This document shows, one piece after another, positions 1-6,019 of a stretch of DNA of 14,793 nt. Source of the DNA: K189A clade bacterium. Lineage in GTDB: Bacteria > Pseudomonadota > Gammaproteobacteria > Pseudomonadales > Azotimanducaceae. The stretch covers positions 1-14,793 of the forward strand of contig RKSB01000124.1 of NCBI GenBank assembly GCA_007571095.1, in the 5' to 3' direction. Below the pieces are notes generated by a model. That model made no database searches, was not told the origin of the DNA, and was given only the letters and a program-made list of their open reading frames with translations. The translations under genes were made by a program, and so were the position numbers. The stretch's first letter is position 1; every line of letters begins with the position of its first letter.

Positions 1-125
1 AGTAGGAGCCTTCAGCCAAATGCTCAGTAGGAGCCTTCAGCCAAATGCTCAGTAGGAGCCTTCAGCCAAATGCTCAGTAGGAGCCTTCAGCCAAATGCTT
101 AGTAGGAGCCTTCAGCCAAATGCTT
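1..125 (+). repeat. five tandem 25-bp repeats carrying a ribosome binding site and start codon
   Basis: Five copies of a 25-bp unit occupy 1-25, 26-50, 51-75, 76-100 and 101-125. Copies 1-3 are identical; copies 4 and 5 differ only in the last base (T for C). Each unit contains TAGGAG followed by ATG, so ATGs fall at 20, 45, 70, 95 and 120; the last is the hisF start. Because 25 is not a multiple of 3, the first four starts open only 10-11-codon frames that end in TAG at 53-55, 78-80, 100-102 and 125-127. The array reaches the first base of the window, so its true copy number is unknown. It has no spacers, so it is not a CRISPR. It may be a real translation-start repeat or an assembly artefact at a contig edge. 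Confidence 0.95.
103..108 (+). promoter_or_regulatory. hisF ribosome binding site in the last repeat copy
   Basis: TAGGAG lies 11 nt before the ATG at 120. It fixes the hisF start and is present in every upstream repeat copy, so up to four additional decoy initiation sites precede the real one. Confidence 0.7.
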
Positions 126-899
126 AGTAAACGTCTGATCGCCTGTCTTGACGTACGCAGAGGACGTCTGGTCAAAGGCGTTAACTTTGCCAATATTCAG
201 GATGTCGGCGAGCCGGTTGAAAAGGCCGAACTCTACTATCAGGATGGGCTTGATGAGTTGGTGTTTTACGATATCACCGCCTCTGGAGACAAGCACCCTA
301 TTCTGTTGCAGTTTGTCGAAGAGGTGGCCGAAAGGATTTTCATTCCCTTGTCAGTCGGCGGCGGCGTGAGTTCTGTATCGGATGCCACTGATCTGCGGTT
401 GGCCGGTGCCGAAAAGATCAATCTGAATACTCAGGCCGTACTCAACCCTCCGCTCATCACCCAGTGTGCAAAGGCTATAGGTTCTCAGAGCACCGTACTG
501 TCAATAGATGTCAGAAGAACTGTTCGTTCGCCGGAAATTCCGTCCGGCTACGAAATTGTCATTGAAGGCGGCCGAAGGCCAACAAATCTCGACGCGCTGA
601 TGTGGGTAGAACAGGGCGTTCAACTCGGGGCCGGAGAGATAGTGGTGAACTCGATTGATGCCGACGGTGCCGGAAATGGTTACGACCTCGAATTAACCAA
701 AACCATAGTCGATAGAGTACCGGTGCCCGTTATCGCAAGCGGCGGAGCGGGCAAGCCCGAACATCTGGCAGAGGTGCTGAAAGTTGCCGGAGCCGACGCC
801 GCTCTGGTCGCCTCTATGGTGCATTTCGGTACTTACCGTACCAGCGAACTCAAGCACTACCTGCACCAACAGGGACTCAAGGTGAGAATAAGCTGGTGA
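120..899 (+). CDS. hisF: imidazole glycerol phosphate synthase cyclase subunit HisF
   Basis: HisF is the cyclase half of the HisH-HisF complex. It uses ammonia channelled from HisH and PRFAR to make imidazole glycerol phosphate and AICAR, linking histidine and purine synthesis in the cytoplasm. The protein has 259 residues, the normal length, and a (beta/alpha)8-barrel pattern. The two catalytic aspartates are present: Asp11 in the CLDV motif and Asp130 in SIDVRR. Phosphate-binding loops are seen as SVGGGV (about 78-83) and ASGGAG near residue 205. The segment INLNTQAV replaces the commoner VSIN-AAV, a mild divergence. The ATG at 120 is the last of five repeated start sites. No other his gene is visible; upstream is the repeat array and downstream an unrelated oxidoreductase overlapping by 4 nt, so the gene seems to lie outside a classical his operon, at least on this side. 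Confidence 0.97.
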   Translation: MLSKRLIACLDVRRGRLVKGVNFANIQDVGEPVEKAELYYQDGLDELVFYDITASGDKHPILLQFVEEVAERIFIPLSVGGGVSSVSDATDLRLAGAEKINLNTQAVLNPPLITQCAKAIGSQSTVLSIDVRRTVRSPEIPSGYEIVIEGGRRPTNLDALMWVEQGVQLGAGEIVVNSIDADGAGNGYDLELTKTIVDRVPVPVIASGGAGKPEHLAEVLKVAGADAALVASMVHFGTYRTSELKHYLHQQGLKVRISW

Positions 900-1891
900 G
901 CCAGTCGAAGTCTGCCAGGGCTGTTCTGATAGAAGACAATCGGCTGCTGTGGTCCGAGGTACCGGCACTGAAGCCCGAAATCGGCGAAGTCTTGATTGAT
1001 AACAAGGCCTCAGCAGTCAATCGTGCTGATCTGGTTCAGCGACAGGGGAGTTATCCGCCGCCGCCGGGTGCCTCCGAAATCCTTGGGCTGGAATGTGCCG
1101 GCATAGTCAAGTCTGTGGGCGAGGGAGTCACTCGCTGTTCGGTTGGAGATCGTGTGTGTGCACTCTTGAGCGGCGGCGGTTATGCCACTGAAGTGGTCGC
1201 CCCCGCAGGCCAGGTCTTGCCGATACCCAAAGGGTTCAGCTTTACTCAGGCAGCGGCACTACCGGAAGTCTTCGCCACCGCCTGGCTCAATCTGTTCATG
1301 GAAGCTCGGCTGCAAAGTGGCGAATACGTCCTGCTTCATGCGGGTGCCAGCGGAGTCGGTTCGGCTGCCATCCAGTTGTGTCGAGCTTTTGATGTTCAGG
1401 CCTTTGTTACAGTGGGCAACCAGAGCAAGCTGGAGTTCTGCATTCAGCTGGGGGCAGTGAACGGCATCGACCGACACAAGGGAAAATTCGTCGAACAGGC
1501 TCAAGCATGGACTCAGGGCAAGGGCTTTGATGTCATTCTGGATCCGGTTGGCGGAAATTACCTTAAGGACAACCTGAGGTCTCTGGCAACGGACGGCCGT
1601 CTGGTCGTCATCGGTCTTATGGGTGGGGCGACCGCCGAAATTCCACTGGCCGGCATGATGGTGAAACGACAGCGCATTATTGGGTCAACGCTCAGGGCGC
1701 GTTCCATAGCCTCGAAATCAATGGTCATGGATTCACTCAAACGAAACGTGTGGCCTCTGCTTGAAGCCGGTACGGTCAAGCCTGTCATCGACAAGGTTAT
1801 AGCCATTCAGGAAGTTGAGAAGGCGCACTCGCTGGTCGAATCAAACCAGACCATCGGCAAGGTGGTACTGGCCATCGACGGCGAATCCTGA
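896..1891 (+). CDS. NAD(P)H:quinone oxidoreductase, PIG3-like zinc-free MDR family
   Basis: This is a 331-residue member of the medium-chain dehydrogenase/reductase superfamily. The segment NRADLVQRQGSYPPPPGAS (residues 42-60) followed by ILGLECAG is the hallmark of the PIG3-type quinone oxidoreductases. The catalytic-domain zinc ligands of alcohol dehydrogenases are absent. A Rossmann fold for NAD(P)H is indicated by HAGASGVGSAAIQ (148-160), and DPVGG lies further on. Family members reduce quinones with NADPH; the physiological substrate is unknown. The start is GTG at 896, sharing GTGA with the hisF stop, which suggests translational coupling. No in-frame ATG occurs before about residue 135, so GTG is the only reasonable start. 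A link to histidine synthesis is not expected from the function. Confidence 0.9.
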   Translation: MSQSKSARAVLIEDNRLLWSEVPALKPEIGEVLIDNKASAVNRADLVQRQGSYPPPPGASEILGLECAGIVKSVGEGVTRCSVGDRVCALLSGGGYATEVVAPAGQVLPIPKGFSFTQAAALPEVFATAWLNLFMEARLQSGEYVLLHAGASGVGSAAIQLCRAFDVQAFVTVGNQSKLEFCIQLGAVNGIDRHKGKFVEQAQAWTQGKGFDVILDPVGGNYLKDNLRSLATDGRLVVIGLMGGATAEIPLAGMMVKRQRIIGSTLRARSIASKSMVMDSLKRNVWPLLEAGTVKPVIDKVIAIQEVEKAHSLVESNQTIGKVVLAIDGES

Positions 1892-2274
1892 AGGTTCAGG
1901 AAAGTCCTGGCTGTACACTCACAGGATTCGAACCTGTGTGGCTTCGGAAGGCAAATTCAACGGGTTTTTATTCAAAAAAGCACTGTTTTCAGCACTGATT
2001 AATCCCTGAAATGCTATGCTGTGAATGACTTGATGTGTCAATGCTGTGCCAAGCATTGAAAAAATACTTAATGACTTAATGATTATGTATTAGGAAGATT
2101 GCAACAACCCTCGTGTCCGGCGTTGGGGCTGTTTATAGGGTCATAGAACACCCGTAGTGCGTTTCTGAAGGTTGTTCCTTATTTGACCGCATATACTTTC
2201 TGATACTACCTTTGAGTTGCATCTACTTTAATACGAAAAAGTAAGAGATTCTGTGTGTTGGAGAAAAAAATAAC
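1892..2274. other. intergenic stretch with the left island boundary
   Basis: No convincing gene lies here. A perfect 7-bp inverted repeat (TCCTGAAGGTTCAGGA, 1886-1901) spans the preceding stop codon but lacks a T-run, so it is not a clear terminator. The tRNA-like remnant (about 1908-1955) comes next. Rightward the DNA becomes AT-rich. A hairpin with arms CAATGCT (2039-2045) and AGCATTG (2052-2058) and a tandem ACTTAATG pair follow. TTGACC at 2183-2188 could be a -35 box for the lipoprotein gene, but no well-spaced -10 is seen. Confidence 0.6.
1908..1955 (-). repeat. degenerate tRNA-Arg 3' fragment, left attachment site of the island
   Basis: Positions 1921-1938 (ACAGGATTCGAACCTGTG) match exactly the T-arm of the tRNA-Arg at 3921-3938, in the same orientation. 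Similarity continues on both sides: an anticodon-arm-like TTGCCTTCCGAAGCC and, on the other side, GCCAGG, which matches the CCA end and flank of the intact tRNA. The acceptor and variable regions have decayed, with a 5-nt deletion relative to the tRNA. This is what a displaced tRNA 3' end left by site-specific integration looks like. A remnant of an ordinary tandem tRNA duplication is the alternative. Confidence 0.7.
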
Positions 2275-2806
2275 ATGTCGAAAATCTATAAAAAAGTATA
2301 TGTCGTATTTTCAATCTTAACTCTCACGATTTTCTTATCAGCGTGTGACTCCGAAAAGGGAACTCTTGATGGTGTTATAAGTTGTATCAATGAAAACGAA
2401 GATAAGGTTGGAATTTTATCAGAAAGATTCGTTAGAAAAGCGTGTTTTAGAAAACACGAAAAAACAGTCTCTGACCCTACTTCATCATGTTCTGCTGCAG
2501 TGGAGACAAATTCAGAAAAAGTTACTGTTACGTTTACTGGCAAATGCAGAAACGAAAGCAAAGATAAATTGATAACGTCAGTCACAACAAAAGTAACAAT
2601 CTCAAATATCCCTAAAGCTGGGAAAAAAAAATGGAATATCTAAATCCATTGAAGGAACGAATAACAATGTAGAAATTTCTCCTACGGAAAGTTACTACTT
2701 TAAAACTGAAGGGTTAGTAGATGACGAACTAAAGGGTGTAACAAGAAACGGTCTTCCATATTGCAATAAATTAAAAGACGATAAAAAAGAAATTTGCGTC
2801 CATTGA
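2275..2806 (+). CDS. putative lipoprotein, frame interrupted at a nine-A run
   Basis: No family is recognised. As read, the frame ends at TAA 2641-2643, giving 122 residues. It starts with a lipoprotein signal peptide: basic MSKIYKKV, a hydrophobic stretch, and the lipobox LSAC with Cys24 as the predicted lipidation site, so the product should be membrane-anchored outside the cytoplasm. GGAG lies about 12 nt before the ATG. At 2623-2631 there is a run of nine A. Removing one A joins this frame to a second one, open from 2630 to TGA at 2804-2806 (58 codons), giving about 176 residues. The tail has a coding-like composition, includes SPTESYYFKTEG and ends with two cysteines (PYC and EICVH). The interruption may be a sequencing indel, a recent frameshift or transcriptional slippage. 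A terminator follows directly after 2806, supporting the longer form. Confidence 0.65.
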
Positions 2807-2820
2807 AATTTTTTAAAACA

Positions 2821-2843
2821 TAAATCCGTGGATTTAAATTTTT
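2821..2843. terminator. bidirectional intrinsic terminator between convergent island genes
   Basis: Arms TAAATC (2821-2826) and GATTTA (2831-2836) close a CGTG loop. On the plus strand AATTTTT follows; on the minus strand the hairpin is followed by TGTTTT. It lies 14 nt after the extended lipoprotein frame and about 100 nt after the stop of the minus-strand small ORF, so it could serve both genes. The stem is short and AT-rich. Confidence 0.55.
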
Positions 2844-2946
2844 AGGAATTATTTTTTCTTCACCAACTTCTCAATCTGTTATTAGTTCTCTCATTCAACA
2901 ATTGACCACTAACAATAATTGCAGTCATTCCGCCCAGTTTGTTTTC

Positions 2947-3192
2947 TTAATGCAATATTGGCATCACACATCTCATAAGACCTTCCTGAAGTCTTTTAAC
3001 TTGGTCTCCAATGGTTTCATTACTTCTAGGTCGCAAGGTTTGTTTTACACTGGAAAGGTTTTGTTCAACCTTCTTGCCTTCGTTTCTGGCACGAAAACCA
3101 AAAGCGGCGGCGGTGGCCCTACGAAGTAATCTTGATTCCTTTAGGTCATTTCGATTATTTAATTCTTGTTTTAGTTCTTTATAAGTTTTCAT
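2947..3192 (-). CDS. small basic hypothetical protein
   Basis: No family is recognised. Starting at ATG 3192 the product has 81 residues, beginning MKTYKELKQELNNRN. It is rich in Lys and Arg and probably helical and soluble; no signal peptide or membrane segment is seen. GGAAAC lies about 7 nt before this ATG. The frame stays open upstream to a GTG at 3225, which falls inside a strong hairpin and has no ribosome binding site. The gene is convergent with the lipoprotein gene, shares its terminator, and lies downstream of a set of minus-strand RNA hairpins and the integrase remnant. An excisionase or regulator role would be a guess. A chance frame is possible, though the coding-like composition and the terminator argue for a gene. 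Confidence 0.45.
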   Translation of the reverse strand: MKTYKELKQELNNRNDLKESRLLRRATAAAFGFRARNEGKKVEQNLSSVKQTLRPRSNETIGDQVKRLQEGLMRCVMPILH

Positions 3193-3219
3193 TCTTGTTT
3201 CCATCTGCGGTTTGTTTAG

Positions 3220-3250
3220 ACGCACTAACCCATCCGTTGGGTCAGTGCGT
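3220..3250 (-). ncRNA. strong 13-bp RNA hairpin upstream of the small basic ORF
   Basis: Arms ACGCACT-A-ACCCA (3220-3232) and TGGGT-C-AGTGCGT (3238-3250) surround a 5-nt loop. Read as minus-strand RNA, the single A/C mismatch becomes a G-U wobble and the stem is 13 continuous pairs. This points to the minus strand as the transcribed one. It ends about 28 nt before the ATG at 3192 and may be a leader element or part of a structured RNA. Confidence 0.55.
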
Positions 3251-3253
3251 TCT

Positions 3254-3271
3254 CACATACCTGCGTATGTG
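3254..3271 (-). ncRNA. second hairpin, perfect 7-bp stem with tetraloop
   Basis: CACATAC (3254-3260) and GTATGTG (3265-3271) pair around a 4-nt loop. It lies only 3 nt from the 13-bp hairpin, so the two form a tandem pair in the same transcript. Confidence 0.5.
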
Positions 3272-3279
3272 CCCAAGAC

Positions 3280-3380
3280 TCATCCAATCAGAAAAACCTA
3301 ATTCAATAGGTAGGGTGGGTAATCCGATATCCCTTTACTGTCCACTAAACTACGGTAGCGATGTAGAACCGATTGGATGA
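3280..3380 (-). repeat. 10-bp inverted repeat enclosing 81 bp, with an inner terminator-like hairpin
   Basis: TCATCCAATC (3280-3289) is the exact reverse complement of GATTGGATGA (3371-3380). Inside, on the minus strand, ACCTA/TAGGT (3296-3300 with 3307-3311) forms a small hairpin followed by TTTTT. The outer pairing could close a multi-branched RNA with the adjacent hairpins, or the ends could be terminal repeats of a tiny 101-bp element. No target-site duplication is visible. Confidence 0.45.
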
Positions 3381-3400
3381 TTGTCTGCATCACTTGAGGG

Positions 3401-3819
3401 TTAAACTTCCTTCGTCCTGTTGGAAATCTTTTTATACCCCATCCAACTTTGGTGTTCCATCATAAAAAATGCTACCTGACCAAGTTCCGAACCCTTCAGG
3501 TTCTCAATGGGTTTGCATGCGCAATGTAAGGGATTTCCTTGCTCTATAGATTCGCAAAACGGTTTAACCGATAGGTCTCGGATTGACGACCTTTATATTT
3601 CTGGATGACGGTATCTCGGTATTTCTCTAGCAGATCCTTGAATTTCAGGCTCGGGGATAACCTGGAAGTGTTCAGTGGTACAGAACGGATTGCGTTTTCG
3701 GTTTCTCTGCGCCAATCCGGTGCATCCGATTTTTTCTCGAATGTTTTAGTGAAACTTCCCCAACCAGCAATTCTGACTTGAGCATTCCACTTTATCCCTC
3801 TTCGTCTCACACAACCCAT
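3401..3819 (-). pseudogene. truncated and frameshifted phage-type tyrosine recombinase (integrase)
   Basis: The product begins at ATG 3819 (MGCVRRRGIKWNAQVRIAG), with AAAGG 7 nt upstream. The N-terminal part matches the arm-binding domain of tRNA-targeting integrases: a basic start, then TKTFEKKSDAPDWRRETE and, after a gap, FKDLLEKYRDTVIQKYKG and RLNRF, the beginning of the core-binding domain. A TAG at 3544-3546 ends this frame after about 91 residues. A second minus-strand frame from 3541 to TAA 3401-3403 carries KPIENLKGSELGQ, resembling the next piece of such integrases, which suggests a frameshift. The catalytic domain (R-H-R-Y) is absent. Typical relatives have 320-400 residues, so this is a remnant. 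The gene lies directly inside the tRNA-side boundary, as expected for a tRNA-integrated element. Confidence 0.75.
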
Positions 3820-3834
3820 GACTTGACCTTTCAC

Positions 3835-3854
3835 TGTGTCAAATCAGTGTCAAA
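3835..3854. repeat. tandem GTGTCAAA motifs upstream of the integrase remnant
   Basis: GTGTCAAA occurs at 3836-3843 and 3847-3854, an 11-bp period, between the integrase start and the attachment core. TGTGTCAA recurs at 2034-2041 near the other boundary in the same orientation. Position and spacing suit arm-type integrase binding sites. The motif is short, so chance is possible. Confidence 0.35.
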
Positions 3855-3909
3855 CCAGCGTCATCTCTGAAGAATACTGGACAATTCACTGCATAAACCG
3901 CAGAAAACC

Positions 3910-3986
<77 letters not shown>

Positions 3987-4090
3987 CGAGTCGCCGAGAG
4001 TGCGGACATGACGCTCATTTCGGCTACAATCCGCCGTACGACCCGTCGCAAGGCTGCATTCGCTTGCAGTTGCCGTCTTCGAAAGACCCA

Positions 4091-4684
4091 ATGCCCGACT
4101 CGCCGCACTCCGTCATTATAGCCTTAACCCATTTCATAGACAGGTACACTCGGAGTCATCCTGAACTGGTCTCCGATGCCGATCCGAACTGGCGATCACC
4201 CTGTGAAATCGACTATAGCACCGACCGCAAAAAGGTCGCCTGGCGGCCTTATAAGCGCGAGCCAAACAACGACCTCACAGGGCTTGAGCGAGCACTCGAA
4301 TGCCAAATGCATCATGACATAAAGGCCTATTACGAAAGTTTCTGGTCGGGTGACCTGATAGCGGAAGTCCCCGGCCTGGGTCATTTCAATCTACTGATGC
4401 CCTGGAATCAGGAGGACATGGAACGCCTGGTGGCCAACCTCATCGGCCATGCCCTTCAACAGAAACGACGTAAACGCGGGCTTACCTGGTTTTTTGGTTG
4501 CGCCAACGACGAGGATGACTATGAACGTTTCTTGTCCGTGGACAATGCCTCGGGCAAAGTGCTTCTGGAAACTCTGACGGATACGCAGAACGAGTTGCTG
4601 GCCAACAATCTGAGTGAATTCTTTCGGCAAATTCGACCTTCTTACAGGGTTCGGATGTCGGCGAACAGGTCTGTTTATGAGTAA
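4091..4684 (+). CDS. syd: Syd protein (SecY-interacting protein)
   Basis: Syd is a small cytoplasmic protein that binds SecY at the inner membrane and is thought to monitor translocon assembly. The product has 197 residues (E. coli Syd has 181). Diagnostic segments are GLERALE (64-70), the NLIGHALQQKRRKR block (116-129, compare NLIGHLVTQKRLK in E. coli), and LANNLSEFFRQIRP near the C terminus (170-183, compare LASNLAEFLNQLKP). The frame remains open upstream to 3836, but that extension translates the tRNA gene and is spurious. The ATG at 4091, with GAAAG upstream, starts where homology begins. The gene ends inside the start region of aroA (8-nt overlap), so the two are probably cotranscribed. 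Confidence 0.94.
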   Translation: MPDSPHSVIIALTHFIDRYTRSHPELVSDADPNWRSPCEIDYSTDRKKVAWRPYKREPNNDLTGLERALECQMHHDIKAYYESFWSGDLIAEVPGLGHFNLLMPWNQEDMERLVANLIGHALQQKRRKRGLTWFFGCANDEDDYERFLSVDNASGKVLLETLTDTQNELLANNLSEFFRQIRPSYRVRMSANRSVYE

Positions 4685-5984
4685 GCTGGAACTGGGACCT
4701 GTCAGGCACTTAAGCGGTAGCCTTCGGCTGCCTGGGTCAAAAAGCATCACCAACAGAGCGTTGTTGCTCGCAGGGTTGGCCGAGGGTACGACTGACCTCC
4801 ACCAGCCCCTGCAAAGTGACGACACCAGCCACATGGTAAAGGCCTTGCAGGCACTCGGTTGCAGAGTTGATTCCATACCGAAAGGCTATCGAGTCCATGG
4901 ACTAGGCGGACCCTTCCCCAGCCATGATGGCCAAAAGCCCTTGAGCCTTTTTTTGGGCAACGCCGGCACCGCAATGCGCCCCCTGACCGCGGCTCTGACG
5001 CTCACAAGGCCTGGCCAGCGTAACCGAGAGGTGCATCTGTGCGGCGAACCAAGGATGTATGAACGACCCATTGACAATCTGGTAGATGCCTTGTCTGATT
5101 TGGGAGCAGAAATCAGCTACCTGAACCGAAAGGGTTTTCCGCCCCTGTCCGTTCGCAACAGCGGGCTGAACGGAGGCGAGGTTCGAGTCAGGGGTGATCG
5201 CTCAAGCCAGTTTTTGACTGCCTTGCTGATGGTTGCACCGCTGGCGAAAAAACCCGTTTCAATCAAGGTGGTCGGAGAACTCACCAGCAAGCCTTACATC
5301 GAAATAACCCTTGCCCTGATGGAATGCTTCGGCGTTACCGCAAGCCGATCCGACGACTTGACCTGCTTTGAAGTCAAGCCTGCAAGCTATCGCTCACCCG
5401 AAACATTGTCGATAGAGGGTGATGCCACGGCAGCCAGCTATTTTCTGGCCGGTGGAGCCATCACCGGAGGACCGGTTCGAGTGGAAGGTGTGGGCCGGCC
5501 GGCACTACAGGGCGATGTGGCATTCGCCGATGTGCTGGCAGCCATGGGAGCCGAGATTCGCCATGGTACCGATTGGATTGAAGCGAGTCGCACCACTGAT
5601 GCCTTGACGGCGGTGGACATGGACTTAAACCATATTCCCGATGCCGCAATGACCCTTGCCACAACTGCCCTCTTTGCCAAAGGCATCACGCGCATTCGAA
5701 ACATAGGCAACTGGCGTATCAAGGAAACTGACCGGCTGAATGCCATGGCAATCGAACTGAAAAAGCTGGGGGCCAGCGTCGATACGACAGATCAGAGCAT
5801 CACCATAAGGCCGCCGGCTCGCCTGCGAAGTGCCACCATCGGAACCTGGAACGACCATCGCATGGCCATGAGTTTCTCGCTGGCAGCTCTGGGGCCGGTT
5901 GGCATCCGTATTCAGAATCCGGAATGCGTCGACAAAACCTTTCCTGAATACTTTCGAGTTTTTTCGAGCCTGTGCGACCGCTGA
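4677..5984 (+). CDS. aroA: 3-phosphoshikimate 1-carboxyvinyltransferase (EPSP synthase)
   Basis: The enzyme joins PEP and shikimate 3-phosphate to make EPSP in the shikimate pathway, leading to chorismate and aromatic amino acids, in the cytoplasm. From ATG 4677 it has 435 residues (E. coli 427). Substrate-binding residues are visible: Lys22, Ser23 and Arg27 in PGSKSITNRALL, and LFLGNAGTAMRPL (91-103), whose Gly97, Thr98 and Pro102 correspond to Gly96, Thr97 and Pro101 of E. coli. This is the class I, glyphosate-sensitive type. NHIPDAAMT, WRIKETDRL and WNDHRMAMSFS further on match the C-terminal active-site segments. An earlier in-frame start at 4614 would lie inside syd and add non-homologous residues. 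The gene is convergent with mdh, with 35 nt between the stops and no clear terminator. Confidence 0.97.
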   Translation: MSKLELGPVRHLSGSLRLPGSKSITNRALLLAGLAEGTTDLHQPLQSDDTSHMVKALQALGCRVDSIPKGYRVHGLGGPFPSHDGQKPLSLFLGNAGTAMRPLTAALTLTRPGQRNREVHLCGEPRMYERPIDNLVDALSDLGAEISYLNRKGFPPLSVRNSGLNGGEVRVRGDRSSQFLTALLMVAPLAKKPVSIKVVGELTSKPYIEITLALMECFGVTASRSDDLTCFEVKPASYRSPETLSIEGDATAASYFLAGGAITGGPVRVEGVGRPALQGDVAFADVLAAMGAEIRHGTDWIEASRTTDALTAVDMDLNHIPDAAMTLATTALFAKGITRIRNIGNWRIKETDRLNAMAIELKKLGASVDTTDQSITIRPPARLRSATIGTWNDHRMAMSFSLAALGPVGIRIQNPECVDKTFPEYFRVFSSLCDR

Positions 5985-6019
5985 CCGGGCCGATTCACTT
6001 TTTTGTCGTCAAAGGCGTC

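Noticed and set aside
1..125. CRISPR array
   Set aside because: The repeats are directly adjacent with no spacers.
2039..2058. Hairpin CAATGCT/AGCATTG as terminator
   Set aside because: It is followed by A, not T, on the plus strand, and on the minus strand the T-run comes before the stem.
2902..3129. 75-residue plus-strand frame in the island
   Set aside because: Antisense to the more plausible minus-strand small ORF, with no ribosome binding site.
3220..3545. Group II intron or retron RNA
   Set aside because: No reverse transcriptase and no recognisable domain V motif.
5985..6019. Terminator between aroA and mdh
   Set aside because: A T-run is present but no stable stem precedes it.
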